Positions 18,862 through 28,400 of a stretch of DNA of 64,000 nucleotides are shown piece by piece. The stretch is taken from contig JACKFU010000001.1 in NCBI GenBank assembly GCA_020632295.1, positions 124,001 through 188,000 on the forward strand, given 5' to 3'. Under the pieces are notes generated by a model, which did not search any database, was not told the DNA's origin, and saw nothing but the letters and a program-made list of their open reading frames with translations. This DNA comes from Candidatus Peribacteria bacterium (lineage in GTDB: Bacteria; Patescibacteriota; Gracilibacteria; Peribacterales; Peribacteraceae). The translations under genes and the position numbers were made by a program. Within the stretch, counting starts at the first letter, position 1; the number at the start of each line of letters is the position of its first letter.

Positions 18862-19170
18862 ATGAGAGAAGCAATTGCAGAACTCCAGATGGAAAACGAT
18901 GCCAAACAAGTTTGGCTAGGGTATTACAAAAAGCACATGCCAAGACTTCTCGGTCCACTGCACTCTTCCATGGTCCTTGCATCCCTAGCAAAGTTGGAAG
19001 ATGAAGAGAGAAAGTGCCTGCAAGCTCTCGATATTTTTTCCCATGGACAAGAAGTCGCAACTATTACTGACGAGGAAACATTGAAAGCCATTTTAGATAT
19101 TCAACATATCCTCCATTCAGTACGCGATCATCAAATGACATGTATTGGTAATGTATTACTCGAACCATGA
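18862..19170 (+). CDS. Small helical protein, paralog of next gene
   Basis: 102 residues from the ATG at 18862; TTGAGA, 16 bp, TACGAT and then 6 nt precede it, so it is preferred over the ATG at 18838. All-helical, with no signal peptide. Its second half (CLQALDIFSHGQEVATITDEETLKAIL...) lines up with the end of the next protein, including a shared spacing of Cys, Gln, Ile and a central Leu-x-Ala-Ile. The two genes overlap by 4 bp (ATGA) and look like a tandem duplication. Function unknown. Confidence 0.7.
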   Translation: MREAIAELQMENDAKQVWLGYYKKHMPRLLGPLHSSMVLASLAKLEDEERKCLQALDIFSHGQEVATITDEETLKAILDIQHILHSVRDHQMTCIGNVLLEP

Positions 19171-19511
19171 CATCAGAGACACCAGATAAGGCTAATGCTC
19201 TTCGCAACGAAGCAGTCTCGCTACAAGCGATTGATACACATATAGCAAATACACTACTGGCAATGCAGGGTGAAAGAGCCGGGAGTTATAACAGGGCATT
19301 GCAACACCATAGACTGCAACTTGCGCGCTTACATCAGGAATCACAACAATGCGCTCGCACTATTTCTCATCTGCTGAACAGTCAGTCACTCATTGATATT
19401 CATGACATCGATTATCTGCAAGCAATTGTGGATACACAAAGAAGAATGACAGAGCTTCGACAGCAAGTAGCGAAGCTTCTTGGTGTACCCGAGGACGACC
19501 TTACACTGTAA
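19167..19511 (+). CDS. Small helical protein, paralog of previous gene
   Basis: 114 residues, helical, soluble (MTSETPDKANALRNEAVSL...). The C-terminal half (CARTISHLLNSQSLIDIHDIDYLQAIV...) resembles that of the preceding protein. The ATG overlaps the stop of the preceding gene, so the products are co-translated and may form a hetero-oligomer. It ends 80 bp before the convergent rpoB stop. No known domain recognised. Confidence 0.7.
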   Translation: MTSETPDKANALRNEAVSLQAIDTHIANTLLAMQGERAGSYNRALQHHRLQLARLHQESQQCARTISHLLNSQSLIDIHDIDYLQAIVDTQRRMTELRQQVAKLLGVPEDDLTL

Positions 19512-19591
19512 AAAACCCATAATTTTGAGTTAATTGCAATGAGCGGTGGCAACGAATTGCTCACCGCTCACTACGCATCACTTATCGCTAT

Positions 19592-22500
19592 TTACGCGTT
19601 TTCTAGTGACTCTTCCGAGACGGCATCTTCCATTTCTTCTTTCTGCGTCTCACCGGTTGCTTCGACCATCTCGCCTTCCTCGATGCCCTTCTTCACCTCG
19701 TCATCTGGTTCACCTAATGCTTGATCTTGTTCATCGGTCATCTCTGAGATCTTATCTTCATCGGGAACCGTTGCACCCTCTTCGTTCTCTTCTGCTTCGA
19801 TGCGATTAGCAAGTTCTACTGGTTCCACTTCTCCTTCTTCGATGGTTACACGCTCTTCGGGTTCTACTTCATCTTTGAACTTGAGCAGATCCACCTTGAG
19901 TCCGAGTGCCTGGAGTTCTTTGACAAGAACGTTGAAGGATTCTGGAATGCTTGGGCGACGAATTGGATCGCCTTTAACGATCGATTCGTAAGCCTTGCTT
20001 CGACCAATGACATCGTCAGACTTAATGGTGAGCATTTCCTGAAGTGTGTGCGCGGCACCGTATGCTTCGAGAGCCCAGACCTCCATTTCTCCGAAACGTT
20101 GTCCTCCGTGCTGTGCCTTACCTCCAAGAGGTTGCTGCGTCACGAGAGAGTATGGTCCAACGCTTCGAGCGTGGATTTTATCTTCAACAAGGTGGAGTAG
20201 CTTAATCATGTACACCATTCCGACCGTTGTCTCGTGAGAGAACGGTTCGCCGGTGCGCCCATCGAAGAGCTGAATCTTTCCTGACTCAGGAAGATCTGCT
20301 GCCTTGAGGAATTCCGTAATTTGATCGGTACCAACACCATCAAGAGCAGGGGTAGCAATTTTGATGCCAAGCTTCTCTGCCGCCCAACCAAGGTGCGTTT
20401 CGAGCACCTGTCCGATGTTCATACGAGACGTAACACCGAGTGGGTTTAGGATGATATCCACTGGTGTACCGTCTGCGAGGAACGGCATGTCTTCGGATGG
20501 GACAATGCGAGAGACGACACCCTTGTTACCGTGACGTCCTGCAAACTTATCTCCCACCTGCACCTTACGGGTTTGTGCAACGAATACTTTAATCTGTTTA
20601 ATGACTCCGGTTGGAAGTTCATCACCTTCGCTGCGGTCGAAGATGTGAACATCAACCACCTTTCCACCTGCTCCGCCAGGAAGGCGAAGTGAGCTGTCTT
20701 TTACGTCTTTCGCTGTGTCTCCAAAGATAGCCTGCAGAAGACGTTCTTCTGGGGTGAGTTCTGTTTCACCTTTCGGTGTAATTTTACCAACAAGAATATC
20801 TCCTTCGTGAACCGTCGCACCGATACTCACGATACCGTCGCTGTCGAGGTCTTTCAGTTTTGCTTCACCGACGTTTGGAATATCACGCGTGACTGTTTCC
20901 GGTCCGAGTTTGGTGTCACGCACGTCGGTAACGTACGACTCAATGTGAATAGAGTCGAAGAGTCCTTTGCGTGCAACACGATCGGAGATAATAACGGCAT
21001 CTTCGTAGTTGTACCCCTGCCAAGACATGTACGCGACAAGCAGGTTTTGCCCAAGTGCGAGCTCTCCGTCATCAACGGATGCACCGTCTGCGAGCGAGTC
21101 TCCTTTACGAACCTTGTCTCCTTTACGCACCATTGGGCGCATGTGGAAACAGGTTCCCTGGTTACCGCGAATAAATGACTGCAATGTGTAGGTCTCCTTG
21201 CGTCCACTCTTGTAAACAACAGCAATTTCGTTGCTGTCTGCGTAGGTCACTTCTCCGTCTTCTTCCGCAAGCAATGCATGTCCGGAAGCCCTCGCTGCAA
21301 GTCCTTCCATACCAGTACCAACGAGTGGTGCACTTGGCTTAATAATAGGAACAGCCTGACGTTGCATGTTTGTTCCCATCGATGCACGAGTGTTATCGTC
21401 GTGCTCTAGGAACGGAATAAGGGCAGTCGACACTGAGAGAATTTGCTTTGGTGATACGTCAACATGTGTCACATCACGAACGTGTGCAAACGTTGCCTCG
21501 CCACTCTTACGGGCAGAGGCACGCGTATGCAAGAACTCTCCGAACTCCGAGAACTCTCTCTGTGCTTGAGCAATCGTAAAGTGACGCTCTTGCTCGGCAT
21601 CCACGTACTCCACTTTTCCGCTAAGGTACCCTCGAACTGGTACTTCTGTACGTTTATCTTTCTTCAATTGAGAGATCACTTTATTGGCAAGAGCTTTGGT
21701 ATCGATAACATCTCCCTCTTTCGCGATAATCTTACGACTTTCCTTGATAGTCTCATCGAGGATGCGACCGGTCAACTTATCTGCATCCAGTGATACGGTG
21801 TGCTTTACTTCACGGTATGGTGTCATGAGGAAGCCGTATTCGTTTACCTTTCCAAATCCTGCCAAGTGCACAATAAGACCAATGTTTGGTCCTTCTGGGG
21901 TAGCCACCGGACAGATGCGCCCGTAGTGACTCGGGTGCACGTCACGAACATCGAAACTCGCACGTTCACGAGAAAGTCCTCCAGGACCCATTGCAGAAAG
22001 TCGACGCTTGTGTGCAAGCTCTGCAAGAGGATTTGTCTGGTCCATAAACTGACTGAGCTGTGAACTTGCAAAGAACTCACGCATAGCAGCAGTTATTGGA
22101 CGGGAGTTAATAAGCTGCATTGGCGTAACGGTCTCTTGATCCATTACTGTCATACGGTCTTTGACGATGCGCTCTGTGCGCACAAGACCAACACGGTACT
22201 TGTTCTGCACCAGTTCTCCAACACTACGAATGCGACGGTTACTCAGGTGGTCGATATCATCGGGTGTTCCCTGTCCGTTATTCAGGCGAATAAGTTCTTT
22301 GATAATCTCTACAAAGTCATCCACTTGGAAGACGCGATCTTCTTCTTCAGTACCAAGTTTCTTTCCGAAGCGTCGATTCAGTTTGTAGCGCGCGATAGCA
22401 CCCATGTCGTAGCGCTTGAAATCGAAGAAAAGACCATCGACCATTTGCTTTGCGTTTTCTGGAGTCGCGAGATCACCTGGGCGAATCTTGCGGTAGATGC

Positions 22501-23431
22501 TCTGGTAGCAGTCCTCGACGGAACGTTCGCTATCCTTCTCGAGTGTCTGGAGGATGAAATCCTTTTCGCCGGTGACATCGGAGAACAGATCGAGAATTTG
22601 GCTGTCTGTTTCGTAGCCAAACACACGAAGAAGTTGTGATACAGGAATCTTTCTCTTTCGATCGATCTTACAGCTGATGTTTCCACGACGATCGGTTTCA
22701 ATTTCAAGCCATACACCACGTTTTGGAATAATCTTTGCAGCGTGGTACTTAGGGTAGTCGGGCATTTTACTAAAGAACACACCAGGGCTTCGTACAAGCT
22801 GGTGCACAACAACGCGCTCAATACCACCAACGATAAAGGTTCCAATATCGGTCATCAGCGGAATAGACCCAAGAAACACATCTTGCTCCTTAATTTCTCC
22901 GGTCTCTTTGTTAATGAGCTGAACATTACCCTTCATGATTGCCTCGTAACTTAAGTTGCGGCGGCGGCAGGTATCGGGGTTGTACTTTGGTGGATCAAAC
23001 GAGTGCCCGAGAATACGCAGCTCCATCTTCTTTCCGGAGAAGTCCGTAATTGGGGTAATCTCCTCAAGCAGTTCTTTTAAGCCCTCTGTCAGGAACCACT
23101 TGTAACTCTCGATTTGCATTTCGATAAGTGAGTCGACCTGGGAAAGCTGCTCATCTTCCACAAGGTACATACGGTTATTGCTAATCTTCATTGGCTGCAG
23201 GTGCTCCGGCAGGTTCTTGTGCGCTGCTGTCAAACGACCGGCAGACGGTACAACGTGCGGAATAAGATTTGGAAGCACATCAACGCCAACAGTCATTTTG
23301 TAACTTTTTGGTGAAGATGGCTTCTTTGCTGCTGCCTTTGTTCCGGCAGCAGGAGCTTTTTTTGATACGGTTTTCTTTGTAGTTGTTGTCTTTTTCGTCG
23401 TTTTCTTCGGAGCAGCCTTTTTGGTAGCCAT
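19592..23431 (-). CDS. rpoB: RNA polymerase beta subunit
   Basis: 1279 residues with all RpoB landmarks: SSQLSQFMDQTNPLAELAHKR (rifampicin region; the usual D, H and S are present and Met replaces the Leu after SA), ATPEGPNIGLI, LPGGAGGKV, GDKFAGRHGNKGVVS, and the C-terminal GQRFGEMEVWALEAYGAA. Two unusual ends: a Lys/Ala/Thr-rich basic tail of about 45 residues before the conserved start, and an acidic tail of about 85 residues. rpoC does not follow and rplJL do not precede. A real promoter and an about 115-nt leader lie upstream. Confidence 0.97.
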   Translation of the reverse strand: MATKKAAPKKTTKKTTTTKKTVSKKAPAAGTKAAAKKPSSPKSYKMTVGVDVLPNLIPHVVPSAGRLTAAHKNLPEHLQPMKISNNRMYLVEDEQLSQVDSLIEMQIESYKWFLTEGLKELLEEITPITDFSGKKMELRILGHSFDPPKYNPDTCRRRNLSYEAIMKGNVQLINKETGEIKEQDVFLGSIPLMTDIGTFIVGGIERVVVHQLVRSPGVFFSKMPDYPKYHAAKIIPKRGVWLEIETDRRGNISCKIDRKRKIPVSQLLRVFGYETDSQILDLFSDVTGEKDFILQTLEKDSERSVEDCYQSIYRKIRPGDLATPENAKQMVDGLFFDFKRYDMGAIARYKLNRRFGKKLGTEEEDRVFQVDDFVEIIKELIRLNNGQGTPDDIDHLSNRRIRSVGELVQNKYRVGLVRTERIVKDRMTVMDQETVTPMQLINSRPITAAMREFFASSQLSQFMDQTNPLAELAHKRRLSAMGPGGLSRERASFDVRDVHPSHYGRICPVATPEGPNIGLIVHLAGFGKVNEYGFLMTPYREVKHTVSLDADKLTGRILDETIKESRKIIAKEGDVIDTKALANKVISQLKKDKRTEVPVRGYLSGKVEYVDAEQERHFTIAQAQREFSEFGEFLHTRASARKSGEATFAHVRDVTHVDVSPKQILSVSTALIPFLEHDDNTRASMGTNMQRQAVPIIKPSAPLVGTGMEGLAARASGHALLAEEDGEVTYADSNEIAVVYKSGRKETYTLQSFIRGNQGTCFHMRPMVRKGDKVRKGDSLADGASVDDGELALGQNLLVAYMSWQGYNYEDAVIISDRVARKGLFDSIHIESYVTDVRDTKLGPETVTRDIPNVGEAKLKDLDSDGIVSIGATVHEGDILVGKITPKGETELTPEERLLQAIFGDTAKDVKDSSLRLPGGAGGKVVDVHIFDRSEGDELPTGVIKQIKVFVAQTRKVQVGDKFAGRHGNKGVVSRIVPSEDMPFLADGTPVDIILNPLGVTSRMNIGQVLETHLGWAAEKLGIKIATPALDGVGTDQITEFLKAADLPESGKIQLFDGRTGEPFSHETTVGMVYMIKLLHLVEDKIHARSVGPYSLVTQQPLGGKAQHGGQRFGEMEVWALEAYGAAHTLQEMLTIKSDDVIGRSKAYESIVKGDPIRRPSIPESFNVLVKELQALGLKVDLLKFKDEVEPEERVTIEEGEVEPVELANRIEAEENEEGATVPDEDKISEMTDEQDQALGEPDDEVKKGIEEGEMVEATGETQKEEMEDAVSEESLENA

Positions 23432-23435
23432 AAAT

Positions 23436-23475
23436 TTAAGAGGAAAGAGGAGAGATGAAAGCGGAAAGTGCTTTA
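23436..23475. repeat. 7-bp repeat tract in the rpoB leader
   Basis: Units of the type AGAGGAA/AGCGGAA immediately before the rpoB start, related to the heptamers in gatA and (as GGAAAGT) near 23800 in sodA. Confidence 0.5.
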
Positions 23476-23547
23476 TTTAAGCAAATTACACGAAATATCG
23501 GGCCTGGCGCTCAAAACACAATCGAAGAATCCACCAGATTCCCGTAA

Positions 23548-23575
23548 AGTTTAGAGAAAATGGACTTTAAGTCAA
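23548..23575 (-). promoter_or_regulatory. rpoB promoter
   Basis: TTGACT (23575-23570), 16-bp spacer, TAAACT (23553-23548). It is the best -35/-10 pair seen in the window and leaves an about 115-nt leader before rpoB, unlike the leaderless genes. Confidence 0.7.
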
Positions 23576-23619
23576 ATATTTTGATGGTTTCCGCAGGTTT
23601 TCTTGGCGAAATGCATACT

Positions 23620-24225
23620 TTACTTAGCGTTTTCATAGCGCACAGCCACCTCGTCCCAGTTCACAACGTTCCAGAATGCCGCAATGTAGTCCGGGCGCTT
23701 GTTCTGGTAATTAAGGTAATACGCGTGCTCCCAGACATCGAGACCCAGAATAGGAGTCTTTCCTTCCATCAATGGCGAATCTTGATTCGCCGTACTTTCC
23801 ACTTTCAACTTTCCACTGTCCACTTCCAGCCATGCCCATCCCGAACCAAAGCGCGTTGCGGCTGCGTTACTAAACTCTTCTTTCAATGCATCAAACGAAC
23901 CGAAGGTACTGTTGATTGCATCAGCAAGATCTCCACTGGGTTCGCCTCCACCACTTGGAGAAAGAATGGTCCAGAACAAGCTGTGATTCGCGTGTCCTCC
24001 ACCATTATTTCGTACGGCAGTGCGTTTATCCTCGGGAACGCTATTGAGATCAGCAATTACCTCCTCGACCGGCTTGTCTGCAAGAACGGTTCCTTCGAGT
24101 GCGGCATTGAGTTTGGCAATGTAGCCAGCATGATGTTTACCATGATGAATTTCCATTGTACGTGCATCGATGTGGGGCTCGAGAGCAGCGAAGCTATATG
24201 GGAGATCGGGGAGGGTATATGGCAT
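23620..24225 (-). CDS. sodA: Superoxide dismutase, Fe/Mn type
   Basis: 201 residues from [26 protein letters not shown] lies 9 nt before this ATG, so the ATG at 24252 is not used. Metal ligands are visible in [15 protein letters not shown] and DVWEHAYYL. The [11 protein letters not shown] and NQDSPLMEG segments favour Mn or cambialistic use. It removes superoxide in the cytoplasm, and no signal peptide is present. A heptameric GGAAAGT-like tract lies inside the gene near 23800-23835 without disturbing the family alignment. Downstream is the rpoB promoter. Confidence 0.95.
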   Translation of the reverse strand: MPYTLPDLPYSFAALEPHIDARTMEIHHGKHHAGYIAKLNAALEGTVLADKPVEEVIADLNSVPEDKRTAVRNNGGGHANHSLFWTILSPSGGGEPSGDLADAINSTFGSFDALKEEFSNAAATRFGSGWAWLEVDSGKLKVESTANQDSPLMEGKTPILGLDVWEHAYYLNYQNKRPDYIAAFWNVVNWDEVAVRYENAK

Positions 24226-24291
24226 AGTGGTTGGATTGTATGCGATAAACATTTTATTGTAAAAAGAAGACTTAGAACAATTTCCTCTACA

Positions 24292-24320
24292 AGCTAACAG
24301 CTAAAAGCTATAAGCTTGCT
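24292..24320. repeat. 7-bp repeat, AGCTAAA family
   Basis: Four degenerate heptamers (AGCTAAC, AGCTAAA, AGCTATA, AGCTTGC) just before the FemAB start; same family as 56368-56441. Confidence 0.6.
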
Positions 24321-24326
24321 CGTAGC

Positions 24327-25301
24327 ATGTCTATCCACACTATCGCCAGCGAGAAAGAACTCCAGGAGTACGATGAATGGCTTCGTCACCATCCAGAAGG
24401 AAACTTCTGGCAAAGCATAGATCGTAAAGCATACGTTGAAGCAGTAGGGAAAAAGACACGACTCTATGTCTATAAGTATCAGGGGAAAATTCTTTGCGGT
24501 GCACAAGTGGTGATTGATACAACAAAACGAAATGTAGCTACTTGGGAAATTCCCCGTGGCCCTGTTGGTGATGAAAAGGAAGAGCTTCTCAAGCACATCG
24601 TAGAAGATGCACGAAAAGAAGGTGCAATGGCAGTGTTTTTCTCACCAGAATCTTCTGTGCAGATGCAGGGGTATCCTGTTCGTTGCAGTGAGCGCATGAT
24701 TCACTGCGAAGCAACGCGGATTATTGACCTTACGCAATCCGAGGATGACATCTTAAAACAGATGAAACCAAAAGGGCGCTACAATATTCGCCTCGCAAGA
24801 AAGCATGATGTTCATGCAGAAGAAAGTGATGACATTGATGGTTTTATTGCAATGGTAAAACAAACTGCAAAGCGTGATGGTTTTACGGCTCTCTCTCCAC
24901 AGAAATACAAAGCATTTTACGAGAATCTCGAAGAGAGCTTTCTTATTATTGCGTATCATCCAGAAAACAACGCGAAGCCTATTTCAGGCGCTCTGGGCGT
25001 TATTTGGAAGGATGAAGCTGTCTACTACTACGGTGCTTCCGATCATGAGTTTAGAGCCCTTATGGCGCCGTACCGTGTCCAGTGGCGTGCTATGCGCTAC
25101 TGCAAAGAAAACGGCTGTAAAACATACGACCTCCTTGGCATAGCACCCGAGAATGCAGGGCCCACACACCCGTGGCACGGCATTACTGAATTTAAAGAAA
25201 AGTTGGGAGGAAAATTGGTGACCTATCCTCCGGAGCAGGTGATTGTGCTGAAGCCGATGACGTACAGGCTTTTGAGATTGAAGAGGAAACTGTTTGGGTG
25301 A
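24327..25301 (+). CDS. FemAB-type peptidoglycan bridge aminoacyltransferase
   Basis: 324 residues with the GNAT-like FemABX fold: YDEWLRHHPEGNFWQS at the start, WEIPRGPVG, KPKGRYNIRLARKHDV, YHPENNAKPISGALGVIWKDEAVYYYGAS and YDLLGIAPENAG...GITEFKEKLGG. Family members add amino acids from aminoacyl-tRNA to the peptide stem of lipid II. Soluble or membrane-peripheral. The stop codon sits at the edge of the inverted nonamer repeat that follows. Substrate is inferred from the family only. Confidence 0.85.
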   Translation: MSIHTIASEKELQEYDEWLRHHPEGNFWQSIDRKAYVEAVGKKTRLYVYKYQGKILCGAQVVIDTTKRNVATWEIPRGPVGDEKEELLKHIVEDARKEGAMAVFFSPESSVQMQGYPVRCSERMIHCEATRIIDLTQSEDDILKQMKPKGRYNIRLARKHDVHAEESDDIDGFIAMVKQTAKRDGFTALSPQKYKAFYENLEESFLIIAYHPENNAKPISGALGVIWKDEAVYYYGASDHEFRALMAPYRVQWRAMRYCKENGCKTYDLLGIAPENAGPTHPWHGITEFKEKLGGKLVTYPPEQVIVLKPMTYRLLRLKRKLFG

Positions 25302-25382
25302 AGAAGCTAAGGAAGCTAAAGATTCTAAAGAAGCTGAGGATCCTTAGCTTCTTCAGCTTCCTTAGACTCTTTAGCTTCTTTG
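25300..25382. repeat. 9-bp tandem repeats in inverted arms (hairpin)
   Basis: Left arm: AAGAAGCTA-type nonamers; right arm: their complement, meeting at GGATCC. The fold is an about 40-bp hairpin beginning at the FemAB stop. A sister copy is at 33104-33180. Confidence 0.8.
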
Positions 25383-25393
25383 AAACAATTAAC

Positions 25394-25423
25394 AAAAAGC
25401 CCCTCCTTGCGGAGAGGCTTTTT
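25394..25423. terminator. Bidirectional terminator
   Basis: A5, GCC-CCTCC-TTGC-GGAG-GGC-like stem, T5, between the convergent FemAB and SLH genes. Confidence 0.85.
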
Positions 25424-25444
25424 GAGAGAGTCTCTTAAGACCTA

Positions 25445-28400
25445 TTAGCCATTGTAGCTTGTAGACTTAACAGATGTCTCTGGGTATTCGATCCAGAGGA
25501 AGCTTGGGATCGTAGTGTTCTGATCTGAGTCGCGCCACTGAATGTGGGAGCGATTAGAGACAGCACCCTGAGCACCGAAGACGGTGTCAGTAATATCATC
25601 AAACTTCTGGAGGGTTACCTGGAGAACAGATACACCACCGTTTGCCGCAGCGTTGTTTGGCGTAGTGATGTCTGCCTCAAGAACGAATGTAGCATCCGTT
25701 CCTTCGTCGATCTCTGTGTCTACAGTAGAAGCAACGAGACCTGGACACTCAACAAGGAGGGTACCAGATGCAACGCCTACAGCAAGACCGGAGTTTGCGT
25801 AGTAGTCGCTACATGAAACAGTCTTCGTCTGGTCTGCTTTGTTGTAGAACTTGAAGGTGTCAGCTGCAATCGTAACGTTTGTAGCGTTAACGTTGAAGAC
25901 GATACCAGAGAGAACAACAGAGTTGTCACCGAGCTTGCTGTTACTGTGAGCAGCTGAGGTGAACTTGAACTGACCGATAGCCGAGATACCAGTTGGAACA
26001 GATGTTCCGTTAGCATCTGGGTTCGCGTTCGTGATAGCAGTGATCTTCGAGAGAACAGAAAGGTTCTTGTTTCCGTAGACAACTGCGTTGGTACCTGCAG
26101 ATGAAGTTGTACCAATGTAAACTTCACCTTCAGGAGTACCGTCACCATCGTTGATAGCAAGGTCATTGCTTGACTCACCACCACGAGCTTGAACGGTAAT
26201 GTTTTCAACTGTTGTACCAGAACCGATGAAGAGAGAGATGATCTGGTTGGATGTACCACCCTGTTCATCAGTCTTCATGCGAGGACGAACGATAACATCG
26301 ACGTCAGCACCATCTGGGATAACAAGCTGTTGGTTTTCCATGTTCACACAGAACGTGGTAACCCCGCTTCCACCACGACTTGTCCAACGACTGTCGTTTC
26401 CACAACCACCCTTGGTAGCTTCAGCAAACTTTGTTGCTTCGCCATCACGGTAGAGTTCGAGACGATCGAGGGAAGTAGCCGCAGAACCAGAAGAGGTGAA
26501 CTGAATGTCGGTCACATCGATTGGCTCGTGCTCAGCGTGGAGCTCAAGGCGAAGGATAGCTTCACCAAGGGTACCACCGAGGAGTTGGCGGTTGCGTACT
26601 GGCTGAGAATCTTCGTTAACGTAGAGGTCTCCAGATGAACGAAGTGTCCAGAGCTGAGAGTACACTGTTGTTACGACGATGTCACAGCTAGATGCTGCGC
26701 TACCAGTTCCCTGGTCGACACAGCTAGAGTTTGTAGAAATGTTATCGAGGTTCGAACCGTCATCGAGTTCCTCAGCTTCAATGAAGCTAACAGTAGAACC
26801 CGTGTCGAAACGAATTTCGAGGTCGTTGTTTGTAAGACTTGACGAAATGTTCGCATGTACTTCAAACACGACTGTCTCTTCGGCAGGGATAACGTATCCA
26901 CCACCAGCGAGATCGCTGAAGGTTACCTGAGATGACTGAGCAGCAACACCATCCTCAAGGATAGTATCGGTCTGTCCATCACCATCGGTGTCTACCCATA
27001 GAGCGTAGTTCTGACCGTTATTAAGCGAACCAGAAGCAGACTCGAAGATAGTCTTCGTGAAGAGGATATCCTCAGCTTCACCAGCGCGAGCTTCGAAGCG
27101 GAAGAGGAGAACGTTCTTCGCGTTTTCTACAGCAGTGTCACCTGTACCGATCTCCTTAACAGCGATCGTAAGGGTAGCTGTAGCAATCTGGTGGAAGTTA
27201 CCAGTGATCGTGCCACGTGGGCGAACGTCACCAACCTTGTCACCAGTTGAAAGTCCTTCAACCTGCATTTGGTAGCTTGTTGAAGAGGTGATGATACCAC
27301 CGAAAGAACATCCAGTTGTGTTGGTTGCTAGAGCACCAGCGGAAAGGATGTGTGTTGGCTCACCACAAATGTGAACACGGAACTTGTCACCGCTTTCTGG
27401 GTGCTTTTCGCTTCCGTTATCAATGAAGTCAACCTGCAGTTCCCATTGCTCGTCACCACGAACGATGAAGTCATCGAAGCGGTAGATCTGGTAGGTACCT
27501 ACAGAACCTGTGTTTGTTCCCTGACCGAAGGCAGAGGTAGATGTTAGACGAACACCATCGATGGTGCGTCCAGTTGACTTGTTGCGAATCTGAACATCTT
27601 CGAGAACCTCGTGGATGTTGTCGTCGCTACCAGACTGGCTGGAAGAGAGACATGTTGTGGAAGTCGATCCACCATCAGCACAGAGAAGACCTCCTGTAGA
27701 GGAAGTACCCTGAACGAGAACGAAGAAGTCTTTAACGTCGATGTCCTCACCACCGGTTTGGAACTCGATGTTTGCAAGGATAGCGTCGTTGTCATCACGT
27801 GTGTATTCCTGCTGTGCTGGACCGTCGATACCGATAGTGAATTCACCAGCGTCGATTGTCACAGTGTCAGGAAGGCTTGATGTCTCGGTTGGCAGAGAAA
27901 TCTGTGAACCGTAGAGCTGTCCGTTTACACCGTAACCGTAAAGAGAACCAACCGCAAAGAGGTCAGATGTCTCTTCGAAGTGCATGATAATCGTGTCACC
28001 AGCACCGCCAACAACGTCAGCGATAACTTCGAGGGTGATCTTGTCACCTTCGAGAACAGTGAATGGAGGATCAAACACCAAGGTTACGAAGTCACCAACA
28101 GTCTGAGAAACAGTGTTAGTGAGGATAGTTCCATCTGTGCGGCGGATTGCAAGGTTTACAATGTCACCGTCAGAAGAAGAACTGTTCTGCTCAAGAGTCA
28201 TAGAGTAGAACGTCTGGTCTTCAGTAGAGTTTACAGAAACTTCAAACTTACCAACGACTACGCCTACGTCACCAACTTCTACTTCATCAGGAGAAACAGT
28301 TCGGTAGGTTACGCTTACAATACCGCTTGTTACAGCTGCTACGCGGAATGTATCACCACGAAGTGGGAAGTTACCAGTAACAGCTTTAGCGTTACCGAAG

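Noticed and set aside
22136..22639. Long plus-strand frames over rpoB and the SLH gene (also 20807, 26189, 27980, 28430, 29207)
   Set aside because: Opposite well-supported genes; composition mirrors the codon bias of the real strand and no motifs are seen.
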